Virus record (IMG/VR): IMGVR_UViG_3300020419_000759
Location: 1 to 22,261 of that record
Origin: a virus
DNA: 22,261 nt
Direction: 5' to 3' (one strand)
Part shown: piece by piece, positions 1 through 7,166 of the stretch
How positions within the stretch are numbered: position 1 is the stretch's first letter
How the letters are laid out: every line of letters starts with the position of its first letter
Translations under genes and position numbers: made by a program
The notes under the pieces: model-generated
Database searches by the model: none
Seen by the model: only the letters and a program-made list of their open reading frames with translations
Told to the model about the DNA's origin: nothing

Positions 1-12
1 TTGCTGGATAGT

Positions 13-342
13 TCATTTTCGCTTTTTTAAGAAGGTTTTAGTGCGTTTTGTGATGTCTGCCTTGACCTTGTTAGTATCCAGTCTAAAATCGACGTTTTTG
101 ATAGCGTCTCCGTAGGTCTTGAATAGTTCTGTAATCTGCTTTTCCAACTCTTTGTTGGTCATCTTTTGTCTGTTGTTTTTGAGTCTAATCTCCCAATTTT
201 TGCCATCTTTAAATGTTACTTTAATAGACAGCAAATATTCTACAGGGATAGACTCCACATGAAGGTCGGAAAAGATCTCCGGCCAATGTGCCACCACTTC
301 CTTAGGCAATCTTTTTTTAGTAAACTTGACCACAACAGACAC
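13..342 (-). CDS. Unknown small basic phage protein (GTG start)
   Basis: This 109-residue protein has no family I recognise. It is rich in Lys and Arg, with a strongly basic C-terminus (KRTKTFLKKRK) that suggests contact with nucleic acid or another acidic partner; that is inference. The reading frame opens with GTG at 342-340, and I see no clear Shine-Dalgarno sequence before it. It begins 6 nt after the stop of the upstream 185-residue gene, so it may be translated by coupling. The frame closes at base 13, so the gene is complete. It is the last gene of the minus-strand run in this window. I am fairly sure it is a real gene because of its spacing and uninterrupted frame, but I assign no function. 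Confidence 0.7.
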   Translation of the reverse strand: MSVVVKFTKKRLPKEVVAHWPEIFSDLHVESIPVEYLLSIKVTFKDGKNWEIRLKNNRQKMTNKELEKQITELFKTYGDAIKNVDFRLDTNKVKADITKRTKTFLKKRK

Positions 343-348
343 GTGTTT

Positions 349-906
349 TTACTTAGACTTTTCTTTTTTTGGTGACAATGTCTCTGCTTCTTTACGTAGT
401 CTTGCCGCTTCTTTGTAGAAACGATCTGCTTGACTTCTCATTTGAGCCGCTAACTGATCATCTGATAATGCTTCAGTATTTCTAGCCGTTTGAGCCGTCG
501 CCGCCGTAGTAGCAGTGTCTGGTTTTACAGCAAGGTCATCAATTGATATACCTTTCTGTTCTGCGATTATTTTATTCAATTCATCCAAACCAATTGTTGT
601 AGTTGTGTTAGGTGTCATTACCACAGAGTCAGTTGATACTTTTTGCATATTTCCATTTGTATGGAATTTTACCAACATATTTTGACCATCTGGTGTAACA
701 CTTCTTGTTAACACTTCGTACAATTCAAATGCAGTTTGACCTGCATTGCCTTCAACTGCTTTCATCATTGCGTCATGATCTTCTGGTGATAATTTAGCCG
801 TCGAAATTACAACTGCCGAATGACTGTCGCCTGGGATTGTTCTGTAAGGCACAACAACTCTTTCGTCACTGCCTTTCATTTTTCCTACGTGTTTTAAATC
901 AGCCAT
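349..906 (-). CDS. Conserved phage protein of unknown function with C-terminal coiled coil
   Basis: The protein has 185 residues. The first 120 or so look like a compact globular domain. A low-complexity Ala/Thr linker follows at about 130-145, and then a charged helix (about 150-180) with Arg/Lys/Glu/Ala repeats typical of a coiled coil. From memory the N-terminal half resembles a conserved protein of T4-like cyanophages that has no assigned role; I could not check this by search. The ATG overlaps the stop of the upstream gene by one base (TAATG) and is preceded by GGAG eight bases upstream. The same GGAGAAAAAATAATGG context recurs at the gene starting at 7134. A structural or assembly role is possible but unsupported. 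Confidence 0.8.
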   Translation of the reverse strand: MADLKHVGKMKGSDERVVVPYRTIPGDSHSAVVISTAKLSPEDHDAMMKAVEGNAGQTAFELYEVLTRSVTPDGQNMLVKFHTNGNMQKVSTDSVVMTPNTTTTIGLDELNKIIAEQKGISIDDLAVKPDTATTAATAQTARNTEALSDDQLAAQMRSQADRFYKEAARLRKEAETLSPKKEKSK

Positions 907-1202
907 TATTTTTTCTCCGCTGTCGCCTGATCTTCAGGTTTTTTGTTTACGTCTTTTTGAGATTTTTCAACAATCTTTAAAAAGCCGTCTAGTTTATTAA
1001 AGGTTGCTCCTACCATTGCCATTTCATTGGCTTTGAAGGCGCCCCTTTGACTTGCAACATCAATTATTGTTCTTAACACAGTCAAGTCTTGAACAGTTAA
1101 TTCTGCTCCAGCGCCAACTTGTGGTTTGGCTTCAGCAGGTGCTTGACCTGTTGCTTGTTCTGGTAATGGAGATTGCACAGTCTTTGTCTTTGTATCTGTC
1201 AT
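906..1202 (-). CDS. Small conserved phage protein, unknown function
   Basis: The protein has 98 residues when started at the ATG at 1202-1200. I choose this start over an upstream ATG at 1232 because AAGGAG sits at the proper distance before it, and the upstream stretch instead carries a 14-base palindrome. The first 40 residues are Pro/Ala/Thr/Lys-rich and probably disordered. Residues of about 40-80 contain a predicted helical region (LTVQDLTVLRTIIDVASQRG, then a Lys-rich tail). I recall the motif around LTVQDL...ASQRGAFKANEM from cyanophage and pelagiphage hypothetical proteins; the function is unknown. Its stop overlaps the next start by one base. Confidence 0.8.
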   Translation of the reverse strand: MTDTKTKTVQSPLPEQATGQAPAEAKPQVGAGAELTVQDLTVLRTIIDVASQRGAFKANEMAMVGATFNKLDGFLKIVEKSQKDVNKKPEDQATAEKK

Positions 1203-1219
1203 TTTAAAATGCTCCTTTA

Positions 1220-1233
1220 TTTGTATATACAAA
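1220..1233. promoter_or_regulatory. Perfect 14-bp palindrome before the 98-residue gene
   Basis: TTTGTATATACAAA reads the same on both strands and lies about 20 nt before the start codon at 1202, just upstream of AAGGAG. It contains TATATA, which could serve as a -10 element, but no convincing -35 box lies 17 nt upstream. It may be an operator, a weak promoter or a chance AT-rich palindrome. Confidence 0.3.
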
Positions 1234-1241
1234 GATACTTA

Positions 1242-1529
1242 TTAACGATGTATGTAAGGGCAACTAAGATTGAACAAAGACAGTTCTTTTGGATTTTCGA
1301 ATCCTACCAAAATAAAATTCCTTATTCTATTTTGGTTATCAACGGCAAGATGTTTGCCAACATAATATCTACCTTTTAGATTTTCTAAAATCCATTTTTC
1401 TATTCCTTCTAATGACTGATCAAACATTGTGTAATCTAATTGTAAAAATTCTAAACCGTGAGGTTTTTTTGCGAACTTTCTACAGTCGTAGATGTTAAGT
1501 GGATTGGGTGTGTTGTTTTTAGGAAACAT
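1242..1529 (-). CDS. Unknown 95-residue phage protein
   Basis: I place the start at ATG 1529-1527 (MFPKNNTPNP...), giving 95 residues. A longer frame to 1586 would run 68 nt into the metallopeptidase gene. With the chosen start the overlap is only 11 nt, typical of translational coupling; there is no clear Shine-Dalgarno. The sequence has several aromatic residues and a pattern suggestive of a small alpha/beta fold (WILENLKGRYYVGKHLAV, then RNFILVGFENP). I recognise no catalytic motif or domain family. The gene follows the VWA gene and probably shares its transcript. Confidence 0.7.
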   Translation of the reverse strand: MFPKNNTPNPLNIYDCRKFAKKPHGLEFLQLDYTMFDQSLEGIEKWILENLKGRYYVGKHLAVDNQNRIRNFILVGFENPKELSLFNLSCPYIHR

Positions 1530-2787
1530 TATCGTAATGAACAGTTGTACCAAAAGGTGCTTCCATATTTTTATCATGGTGTCCATTTATAACAAATAAT
1601 GTATCACAGTATGATTCATCTCCCCAACTATCCCAAGGATAACCATCTGTGAACATAATAAACTTCTTAGGTACTATATCATTTTCTTTCATGTATTCCC
1701 AGTTTGCATCAAAGTCAGTACCGCCTCCGCCTTCTATAGAGTATTGCTCTAAGCCATAATCATTAGCAGAAAAATCTTGCTCATTATGTATTTCAGTATC
1801 AAAACACCATATTTTAATTTTGTAATCTTTGTATTGTTCCATTATGCCTTGTACTTCACTTAAGAAGTCATTCACTTGTTCATTCATAATTGAACCTGAT
1901 GTGTCAATAGCAATACACAAATCAATTGTTTCTTCGTAGTTTGTGCCAGGTAAAATAACACCTGTACCAAAACCTTTTCTGCTTGGTCTTGCCCAAGTGT
2001 AATCATTTTTAACAACACTTTGAATCTGTTGTTGTAATAATTCTCTCCAGTTCATTTTAGGTTCTGTAAACTGATTAATAATTCTTTGTATTGCTTCAGG
2101 TAAGTTTTCATTACCAGCCGCCTGTGCAGATTGTAGCATACCTTCTTTTACCTCGTTTTTAATTTGTTCCATTTCTGCTTTACTGTAAACGGGTCTACTG
2201 CCACCATCTTTCTTGTCTTTGTTTTTTCCTTTACCAGCACCTGCTCCTTCTTCTTTCTCCCAATCAATATGTTCATCTAAAAGTTTGCCTATTTGTTCCA
2301 TAGCCTTTTTACCTTTTTTGTAGATGTCATCATAGACTGCTTCAGAAGACCAACCACTGTATTTGTAGTCTTGGAATATTTGTACGTCTTTAGGTTTCTC
2401 ACCAATGTTCTGATCCATTAATGTATTGTTCACAATATAGTCACAAGCGATATTATGAAGTTGTGGGTCTCTATCTTCTCTTCTTGTCATGTGATCAAAT
2501 ACACAATGCAAGATTTCATGTGCAATTACAAATTCAATTTCTTTACTAGACATCTTGCTGAAAAACTCTGTGTTGTAGTATAGGTGTCTGCCATCAGTTG
2601 CGGCAGTTGGACACCACTCATCACATTCTTTTATTATTAATCTTGTAGCCATGTTACCAAAGAAAGGATGTCTTAAAAGCAATCCTACTCTTGCAACAAC
2701 AATCTTATCTAAAACTTCGGGTCTTAGCCTATCAATTTGTTCTGGTGTTAATTGTTCTATTTCTTGTTCCATTATTTGTGCGGTCAT
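1519..2787 (-). CDS. Putative zinc metallopeptidase with C-terminal VWA domain
   Basis: The 422-residue protein (from ATG 2787) has two parts. The N-terminal part holds HEILH with a further His five residues on, an HExxHxxxxH zinc site at residues about 90-99, as in DUF2201-type putative metallopeptidases. The C-terminal part is a von Willebrand A-like domain with the MIDAS motif DTSGS at about 295-299, a GGGGTDF segment and FTDGYPWD. A Lys/Gly-rich linker (about 180-198) lies between them. The frame runs further upstream, but those codons would lie inside the promoter and hairpin, so I prefer Met at 2787 (alternative: Met at 2772). The gene follows a MoxR-type ATPase. Such AAA+/VWA pairs act as chaperone-like or metal-insertion machines in bacteria. 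Its phage substrate is unknown. Confidence 0.85.
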   Translation of the reverse strand: MTAQIMEQEIEQLTPEQIDRLRPEVLDKIVVARVGLLLRHPFFGNMATRLIIKECDEWCPTAATDGRHLYYNTEFFSKMSSKEIEFVIAHEILHCVFDHMTRREDRDPQLHNIACDYIVNNTLMDQNIGEKPKDVQIFQDYKYSGWSSEAVYDDIYKKGKKAMEQIGKLLDEHIDWEKEEGAGAGKGKNKDKKDGGSRPVYSKAEMEQIKNEVKEGMLQSAQAAGNENLPEAIQRIINQFTEPKMNWRELLQQQIQSVVKNDYTWARPSRKGFGTGVILPGTNYEETIDLCIAIDTSGSIMNEQVNDFLSEVQGIMEQYKDYKIKIWCFDTEIHNEQDFSANDYGLEQYSIEGGGGTDFDANWEYMKENDIVPKKFIMFTDGYPWDSWGDESYCDTLFVINGHHDKNMEAPFGTTVHYDNVS

Positions 2788-2793
2788 ATTATT

Positions 2794-2822
2794 ATTATAC
2801 ATTCTTTTGGTAGTTGAGTCAA
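2794..2822 (-). promoter_or_regulatory. Sigma70-type promoter P5 (TTGACT-N17-TATAAT), predicted leaderless
   Basis: The -35 box TTGACT is at 2822-2817 and the -10 box TATAAT at 2799-2794, separated by exactly 17 nt. Counting the last -10 base as -7 places +1 at 2787, which is the A of the ATG chosen for the metallopeptidase/VWA gene. No Shine-Dalgarno precedes that ATG. The promoter lies between a strong hairpin and the gene, so it should drive this gene separately from the upstream ATPase. Confidence 0.75.
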
Positions 2823-2834
2823 GCATTTTTTGGT

Positions 2835-2862
2835 AATAGGGCACCTCGAAAAGTGCCCTATT
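2835..2862 (-). terminator. 10-bp perfect hairpin between the ATPase and VWA genes
   Basis: AATAGGGCAC and GTGCCCTATT pair perfectly around an 8-nt loop (TTTTCGAG on the minus strand). The hairpin begins 10 nt after the ATPase stop codon. It lacks a T-run afterwards (TTACCAAAAAA... in the template sense), so it is not a textbook intrinsic terminator. It could be an attenuator, an RNA-stability element or a weak terminator. A promoter for the next gene starts 12 nt further on. Confidence 0.55.
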
Positions 2863-2872
2863 CTAAACACTA

Positions 2873-3982
2873 TTAGTTGGTGCTTTGAGCGGCTGTAATA
2901 TATTTGCCGAACTTTTCGTGGAATTCATCAAAGCATTTGACCTTATCAGGATCAATAGGTAATTGATACTGAGTTAATGCCAACTTAATACCCATAACAA
3001 CAAGTTCTGTATCAAAGTTGTCCATCATAAATCTAAGGAATTTGTCTACTTTCGTATCAAACTTCTTATCTTTTTTGTCATTTGCTTCTTTGAGTTCATA
3101 ACATAATGAAACCGTAAGTGAGTACATTGCTGATATTTCTTTAGATTTCATTTCTGTTATTTTGCCATCTAATATTTCAGATGGATTAGGTAACTCAGAT
3201 GCTACCTTTCTATGGGCCATGAACTTAACTGCAAGTCCTTCACCCACTGCACCGCTGACTAGGTCAGTCACAGTGTTTTCATCAAGGTCGTCTGAAAGCA
3301 ATTCGCTCACAAAAGACCAGGATCTTGGCGTAGCAAAAGAACGACTTGGTGATTTCGGATCAAAGTCATACAAGTCCTTCTTGCTAAAAGTTAGATAACC
3401 TACAACATCTTTATGGATGTTATGGTTTACTGCCCACTCTAACCAGTCATCAAACTCTGGTTTCATCTCCAAGTGGATAAATCTGTTTGCCAACGGAGCA
3501 GGCATTCTATATACAACACCTTTGTCAGCCTCTCTATTACCTGCCGCTACAATTAATACGTTATCAGGTAATGTGTAAGTTCCTACTTTTCTGTTTAAGA
3601 TAAGTTGATAAGCCGCCGCCTGTACACTAGGTGCCGCTGAATTCATCTCATCTAAAAACAATACAATGTTTTTATGTTTTTTAGCCAATGTTGATGTAGG
3701 CAATTCCGAAGGTTGTGCCCATACCATATTGTTTTCTTTTGAATTAAAGTATGGAATACCTTTAATATCTGTAGGCTCCCATAAACTTAATCTGATATCA
3801 ATCACCTTTGCTTCAATGTTTTTAGCAATTTGGTGAACTACTTCAGATTTACCAATACCAGGGCCTCCCCATAAAAATATTGGTCTTTTAATCTTTAGTG
3901 CGTGTAATATACTCGCCTTTGCTTTATTAGGCGAAAGTTGTCTAGTTGTAAGTCCAGACTCTTGTGTGCTTTTCTTAGGCAT
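2873..3982 (-). CDS. MoxR-type AAA+ ATPase
   Basis: The 369-residue protein carries Walker A GGPGIGKS at 39-46, Walker B LFLDE at 108-112, a sensor-1-like AAGN at about 146-149 and an ANR segment near 166 that may be the arginine finger. The spacing fits the MoxR/AAA_5 group. Such ATPases remodel partners with VWA-domain proteins, and the next gene is exactly such a VWA protein with a metallopeptidase domain. Cyanophage cobS-like genes are related AAA+ proteins and are the main alternative label, but no cobaltochelatase large subunit is here. The start is well supported: AAGGAG lies 9 nt before the ATG, and a strong promoter lies upstream. Confidence 0.9.
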   Translation of the reverse strand: MPKKSTQESGLTTRQLSPNKAKASILHALKIKRPIFLWGGPGIGKSEVVHQIAKNIEAKVIDIRLSLWEPTDIKGIPYFNSKENNMVWAQPSELPTSTLAKKHKNIVLFLDEMNSAAPSVQAAAYQLILNRKVGTYTLPDNVLIVAAGNREADKGVVYRMPAPLANRFIHLEMKPEFDDWLEWAVNHNIHKDVVGYLTFSKKDLYDFDPKSPSRSFATPRSWSFVSELLSDDLDENTVTDLVSGAVGEGLAVKFMAHRKVASELPNPSEILDGKITEMKSKEISAMYSLTVSLCYELKEANDKKDKKFDTKVDKFLRFMMDNFDTELVVMGIKLALTQYQLPIDPDKVKCFDEFHEKFGKYITAAQSTN

Positions 3983-4019
3983 TGTTTTGTACTCCTTAAT
4001 AAATTGTTGTTATAGTTTA

Positions 4020-4048
4020 ATAATATATTCTAGTACCAAAAAAGTCAA
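4020..4048 (-). promoter_or_regulatory. Sigma70-type promoter P4 (TTGACT-N17-TATTAT)
   Basis: The -35 box TTGACT is at 4048-4043 and the -10 box TATTAT at 4025-4020, with a 17-nt spacer. The predicted start near 4013 gives the AAA+ ATPase gene a leader of about 31 nt containing AAGGAG. The promoter lies in a 123-nt gene-free gap (3983-4105), which otherwise holds only a small hairpin at its distal end. Confidence 0.75.
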
Positions 4049-4095
4049 CCAGAAAGATTGCTTAAAAACGTCAATGATTATGCGGGTGATTTAGC

Positions 4096-4116
4096 CTGTG
4101 GATAACTATTCCACAG
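4096..4116 (-). terminator. 7-bp hairpin over the stop codon of the 129-residue gene
   Basis: On the minus strand CTGTGGA and TCCACAG pair around a 7-nt loop that contains the TAG stop codon (4108-4106). No T-run follows, so termination is uncertain. The distal arm includes TTATCCACA, identical to a consensus DnaA box, which I regard as probably coincidental. Confidence 0.35.
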
Positions 4117-4495
4117 TTTCTATGCGTGAAATTGCCTTATTGAGACCGTATTTTCTAATATCTCCAGAAAATAACATCAGTTCCATAGCCTTCTTTTCGT
4201 TGGTTACAATGACACCGTCATCTGCTAGGTAGTATGGACAGTCAATATATTTGTCTAAGAATATAATTGTTTGAGTGGTAAGGTTAAAATCGTTGGGGAA
4301 AGGCACATCATAAGTTTGCACCTGTAACTTTTCTTTTACAAATGTTATGCCATCATCAGTAAGTCTTAAACCACCAGTTGCTTTACTTCTACTGTTTTTC
4401 CACCACATAGGCATATACTCTTTTAGAGTATTTTCACCAATTGAAATGTTGGCTTGTTTTAGGAATATTTTAGTGTAGGTTTCTTTCCAATTCAT
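4106..4495 (-). CDS. Conserved phage protein of unknown function
   Basis: The protein has 129 residues. It opens with MNWKETYTKIFLKQ, has a Trp-rich stretch (MPMWWKN) and continues with LRLTDDGITFVKEKL, which suggests a small winged-helix-like or helical fold; that is only an impression. I recall similar proteins in T4-like cyanophages annotated as hypothetical. The ATG overlaps the upstream stop by 4 nt (ATGA), indicating coupled translation with the 96-residue gene. It is the last gene before a hairpin and a new promoter, so it probably ends a transcription unit. No catalytic motif is visible. Confidence 0.8.
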   Translation of the reverse strand: MNWKETYTKIFLKQANISIGENTLKEYMPMWWKNSRSKATGGLRLTDDGITFVKEKLQVQTYDVPFPNDFNLTTQTIIFLDKYIDCPYYLADDGVIVTNEKKAMELMLFSGDIRKYGLNKAISRIETVE

Positions 4496-4782
4496 TTTTC
4501 ACTGACAGTTTCACCCTGTGTCAATTTGACCACCGTGAACTCTTCAGTGTTGAATAGTGTATTCAATTTTTTGGCTAGATTGAAGGCGTGTCCAGGGTTT
4601 GAAAAACTAACCTTTTTGTATTTAGGTCCTGGGTAGTTATTAAGCAAATTAGCGGACTTAAGGTTAAATGCTTTACCTTGATAAAACACTGCCCATATGC
4701 CTTCAGCCGCTAGGATTTGTTCAGACTTGTAGTCTTTCTTGTTTGTGTACTCCAAAAGTACTGTTGGTTTAGGTCTACTCAT
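4492..4782 (-). CDS. Small conserved phage protein, unknown function
   Basis: The protein has 96 residues. It begins MSRPKPTVLLEYTNKKDYKSEQ and contains a PGPKYKKVSFSNPGHAFNLA segment that I associate from memory with a cyanophage hypothetical family of unknown role. There is no transmembrane segment and no recognisable active site. The start at 4782 has a weak ribosome binding site, but a GATAAATA element lies 19-26 nt upstream, so it may be expressed late and partly independently. It is coupled to the next gene by an ATGA overlap. Confidence 0.8.
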   Translation of the reverse strand: MSRPKPTVLLEYTNKKDYKSEQILAAEGIWAVFYQGKAFNLKSANLLNNYPGPKYKKVSFSNPGHAFNLAKKLNTLFNTEEFTVVKLTQGETVSEK

Positions 4783-4800
4783 ACGTTTTCTATATATGAG

Positions 4801-4808
4801 TATTTATC
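4801..4808 (-). promoter_or_regulatory. Possible T4-type late promoter element (GATAAATA)
   Basis: GATAAATA on the minus strand matches the NATAAATA late-promoter motif described for T4-like cyanophages (T4 itself uses TATAAATA). It sits in the 41-nt gap before the gene starting at 4782. A TATAAT also occurs just upstream, at 4829-4824 around the preceding stop codon, but with no good -35 box. The call rests on one short match. Confidence 0.35.
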
Positions 4809-4823
4809 AGTTTTTCGGTTGTA

Positions 4824-5060
4824 TTATAATTTACCGCCGTCTACTTTAACTTCTACAGTATCCTGTTCTGTTGATTTACGGCTCATTAATGCTTCATAAT
4901 CGCCTGTTAAACGGGCAAGTATTGTGGCAAGTGCATACGTGAGTTGTTTGGCTTGTTGGATAGGAATCCGCACTTCTTTTTGGTTGCTCATATCAGCACC
5001 TTTAACTTGCTGTATGAATTGTTGTAAACTGCTGGTGTTAATCGGTTCGTTTGTTTGCAT
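4824..5060 (-). CDS. Small conserved phage protein, unknown function
   Basis: The protein has 78 residues. It contains a helical segment, EVRIPIQQAKQLTYALATIL, followed by a Leu-rich helix, consistent with a small alpha-helical protein that may oligomerise. I recall comparable short proteins with an IPIQQA motif in cyanomyoviruses, all without function. GGAG lies 7 nt before the ATG. Its start lies inside the upstream gene (23-nt overlap). It ends 41 nt before the next gene, the largest gap in this subregion. Confidence 0.75.
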   Translation of the reverse strand: MQTNEPINTSSLQQFIQQVKGADMSNQKEVRIPIQQAKQLTYALATILARLTGDYEALMSRKSTEQDTVEVKVDGGKL

Positions 5061-5538
5061 TGGCTAACTCCGTTTTCATTTCCAATATAGTTCTAAAAGG
5101 ACCTTTAAAAGGATATCTTTCTAGTGTTAATAGTTTAGGGCAATAACTTCTTACCCAACCTTTTTCAAATTTAATAATGTAATATCCTGCACAATATAAA
5201 CTTTTAGACTTTTTACTCTTATTAAAAAGTGGTAATTTTCTCTTTACGTCGAATACCATATTGAATGGTTTGAACTTACTAGGATAATCATACACATCAT
5301 TATCAGTATTTTCTTCTTCTATTTCAGGTGCACTTAAAGTTGTACCCCAAAACCAATCTCCTGTAAAACTTTCTTCTAGTTGTGATTGATTATCATACAG
5401 TCTAGTTCCTTGTTCACAACTAAACATATAACGTCTATCTTCTTGTTTACAAATAGTGCCTATTTTTTGACCATTTGATTCTAATATCCAGAATCTATTT
5501 TCTAATATAGGTTTTGCATATAATTTTAGTTTTGTCAT
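5038..5538 (-). CDS. Unknown 166-residue phage protein
   Basis: The predicted protein is rich in aromatic residues and beta-like stretches (NRFWILESNGQKIGTI, GYYIIKFEKGWVRSY). An acidic loop in the middle (EIEEENTDNDVYDY, about 72-85) is followed by a basic patch (KRKLPLFNKSKKSKS, about 98-112). I recognise no family. GAGG precedes the ATG by 7 nt. The ATG overlaps the stop of the RNase H gene by 4 nt (ATGA), so the two are translationally coupled. A DNA-metabolism accessory role is possible from context only. Confidence 0.75.
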   Translation of the reverse strand: MTKLKLYAKPILENRFWILESNGQKIGTICKQEDRRYMFSCEQGTRLYDNQSQLEESFTGDWFWGTTLSAPEIEEENTDNDVYDYPSKFKPFNMVFDVKRKLPLFNKSKKSKSLYCAGYYIIKFEKGWVRSYCPKLLTLERYPFKGPFRTILEMKTELANANKRTD

Positions 5539-6530
5539 GCTGTTACCTCATTTGGTTTATATTTTGCATTTAATGGCTCTGCGTAACTCTGAGGATAGTC
5601 TGCAATCTTTTGCAGGTCCCATTTTGCACAAAATTTAATTAATTTTAATCCTACCTGTTCAATCTGTTTCGTGTTTGCACTACCTATTGTTTCTTTTATA
5701 ATTGTTTTAATATTTTCTGGCTGTGCAGATAAATCGCATAGGGTTACATTTCTTTGATAATCATCAATTACTCTGTGTTCAAAACCTTCGTGATCTACCC
5801 AACGTTGTAACATCATATTGTTCCAACTATAACCTTTAGAATCTCTGTCTGCAAAGGCTTCTTGTAATCCAACCTTAGTCTTTGTTCCTTTTGTACGCAC
5901 ACCTGGATATGCTGAAAACACATTGTCTGAACTATCGCCTCTCATACACTTTTCAAATAAAAGCCATTGTGGGTTTGGAGCAGACTTTTCTTCACCAGTT
6001 TTTTTGTCTTTAACTCTATTTCCTTTTGCATCAAAGTAACCTTCATGTGTAATCATCACTTCTTGCACACCATTATATTGTGCAACATTTGGAGCAATCA
6101 ACTGGGCAAAGTCACCATCTGTGCTTATTATAAAGTGATTATCGTTAGGATGTGCTTGGACCCAACCTGCAATTAAATCATCTGCTTCTAATTGTTCATG
6201 TCTCAATACAGTACAATTAGTTTTTTGATCTATAAAGTTTTTGAAGTTATCAAATGTTTCCCAAAACACTTCATCCTCTTCAACCTCTTTTTCTGTTCTA
6301 GCATCTCTGGCATTCTTTCTGTTTCTTTTGTAAGGCTCATAGAAGTCTTTACGCCAACTTCTACCTTCCAAACAGAATACAACGTGATCTCCTTTAAAGT
6401 CTTGCCATACTTTTCTAATACTATTAAAGGTGATATGCAACGCCATACCTATCTTACTGTCCAAATCGCTTTGTATAGCGAACTTGGATCTAAAGAAAGT
6501 ATTTGCAGTATCAACTAAAATGTAGTTCAT
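5535..6530 (-). CDS. rnh: T4-type RNase H / 5'-3' flap exonuclease
   Basis: This 331-residue protein belongs to the FEN/PIN nuclease family, slightly longer than T4 RNase H (about 305). It would remove RNA primers and 5' flaps from lagging-strand fragments. Expected metal-binding segments are visible: D7 in ILVDTAN, E114-A-D-D117 in EADDLIAGW, D137 and D139 in STDGDFAQLI, and the helix-3-turn-helix segment RGDSSDNV at about 196-203. WRKDFYEPYKRNRK (58-71) matches the arch region with basic residues. The gene lies in the same strand-wide cluster as the polymerase. The start overlaps the preceding stop by one base (TAATG). Confidence 0.92.
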   Translation of the reverse strand: MNYILVDTANTFFRSKFAIQSDLDSKIGMALHITFNSIRKVWQDFKGDHVVFCLEGRSWRKDFYEPYKRNRKNARDARTEKEVEEDEVFWETFDNFKNFIDQKTNCTVLRHEQLEADDLIAGWVQAHPNDNHFIISTDGDFAQLIAPNVAQYNGVQEVMITHEGYFDAKGNRVKDKKTGEEKSAPNPQWLLFEKCMRGDSSDNVFSAYPGVRTKGTKTKVGLQEAFADRDSKGYSWNNMMLQRWVDHEGFEHRVIDDYQRNVTLCDLSAQPENIKTIIKETIGSANTKQIEQVGLKLIKFCAKWDLQKIADYPQSYAEPLNAKYKPNEVTA

Positions 6531-6751
6531 TATTCAATATCTATTCTAACTATGTGTTTTCTTAATTCTTTTACAAAGAACTCCAACTTATCAATCATAG
6601 AAATTAAGTCTTTATCTGTAATATATCTACTTCGTTCTTTTAACTTATCATACTCTTTGATTGATATTTGCACCATAGGTGAAAGGTCTCTTCTACCTTC
6701 GTTTTCCATAGTAGCATCAAGTCCTCTTTGTTTTTCGTCTGAGTCTGTCAT
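6530..6751 (-). CDS. Small charged protein, unknown function
   Basis: The protein has 73 residues. It is highly charged, with a predicted helical C-terminal half (DLISMIDKLEFFVKELRKHI) that could form a coiled coil. Nothing identifies a family. It starts 8 nt after the preceding stop; AGGA of that stop region serves as ribosome binding site. Its stop overlaps the ATG of the RNase H gene, so it may function mainly in the coupled expression of that gene or as a partner. The evidence for a real gene is its position in a tight operon. Confidence 0.7.
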   Translation of the reverse strand: MTDSDEKQRGLDATMENEGRRDLSPMVQISIKEYDKLKERSRYITDKDLISMIDKLEFFVKELRKHIVRIDIE

Positions 6752-6759
6752 TGTCTTTC

Positions 6760-7134
6760 CTAACTTATTTCTGATTTGTCTTTGCCCAAATCTTTAACAT
6801 TAATATATCCAGCACCTCTTGTTGGATCAAGTCCTTCTTCTTTAAGAATGTTACTTGCAATAGTTTTAAACCATGCATCAACAATCTGTTCATTTGTTTC
6901 GCCTTTATAGCCTGCATCTAAAAGTTTTTCAATAAATTCATTGTTCCAATCTAGTTCAAAGAATCCATTTCTTATATTGTCTTCATTTATTTTTGTATCT
7001 AATACAGCAACCCACGGCTCACCATTTTTAGTTGCTTCTTCTTTTTCTTTCATTAAAGCCTCTAATTTAGCACTTGGAGTTTCTTTAGTTTCTTCTTTAT
7101 TGAAGATCCCTTTTACTTTTTTAATCACGTCCAT
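6760..7134 (-). CDS. Conserved phage protein of unknown function
   Basis: The protein has 124 residues. It has a basic, Lys/Glu-rich N-terminus (1-35) followed by a domain containing EPWVAVLDTKINEDNIRNGFFELDWN and LLDAGYKGETNEQIVDAWF. I recall this ELDWN...GY.GE..E.IVD.WF pattern from uncharacterised cyanophage and pelagiphage proteins. GGAG precedes the ATG by 8 nt in the same GGAGAAAAAATAATGG context as the gene at 906. It lies between QueE and RNase H. No catalytic residues are obvious. Confidence 0.8.
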   Translation of the reverse strand: MDVIKKVKGIFNKEETKETPSAKLEALMKEKEEATKNGEPWVAVLDTKINEDNIRNGFFELDWNNEFIEKLLDAGYKGETNEQIVDAWFKTIASNILKEEGLDPTRGAGYINVKDLGKDKSEIS

Positions 7135-7166
7135 TATTTTTTCTCCATTTCATTTTATTAATTTCC

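Noticed and set aside
2873-3982. Naming the AAA+ ATPase CobS (cobalamin biosynthesis)
   Set aside because: AAA+ relatedness alone does not show cobaltochelatase function. No CobN-type subunit is in the window, and the neighbour is a metallopeptidase/VWA protein, so MoxR-type is the safer label.
4097-4105. TTATCCACA, a perfect consensus DnaA box on the minus strand
   Set aside because: It is a single copy and is explained by the arm and loop of a hairpin across a stop codon. No cluster of boxes or AT-rich origin structure is present, and chance occurrence in 22 kb is not negligible.
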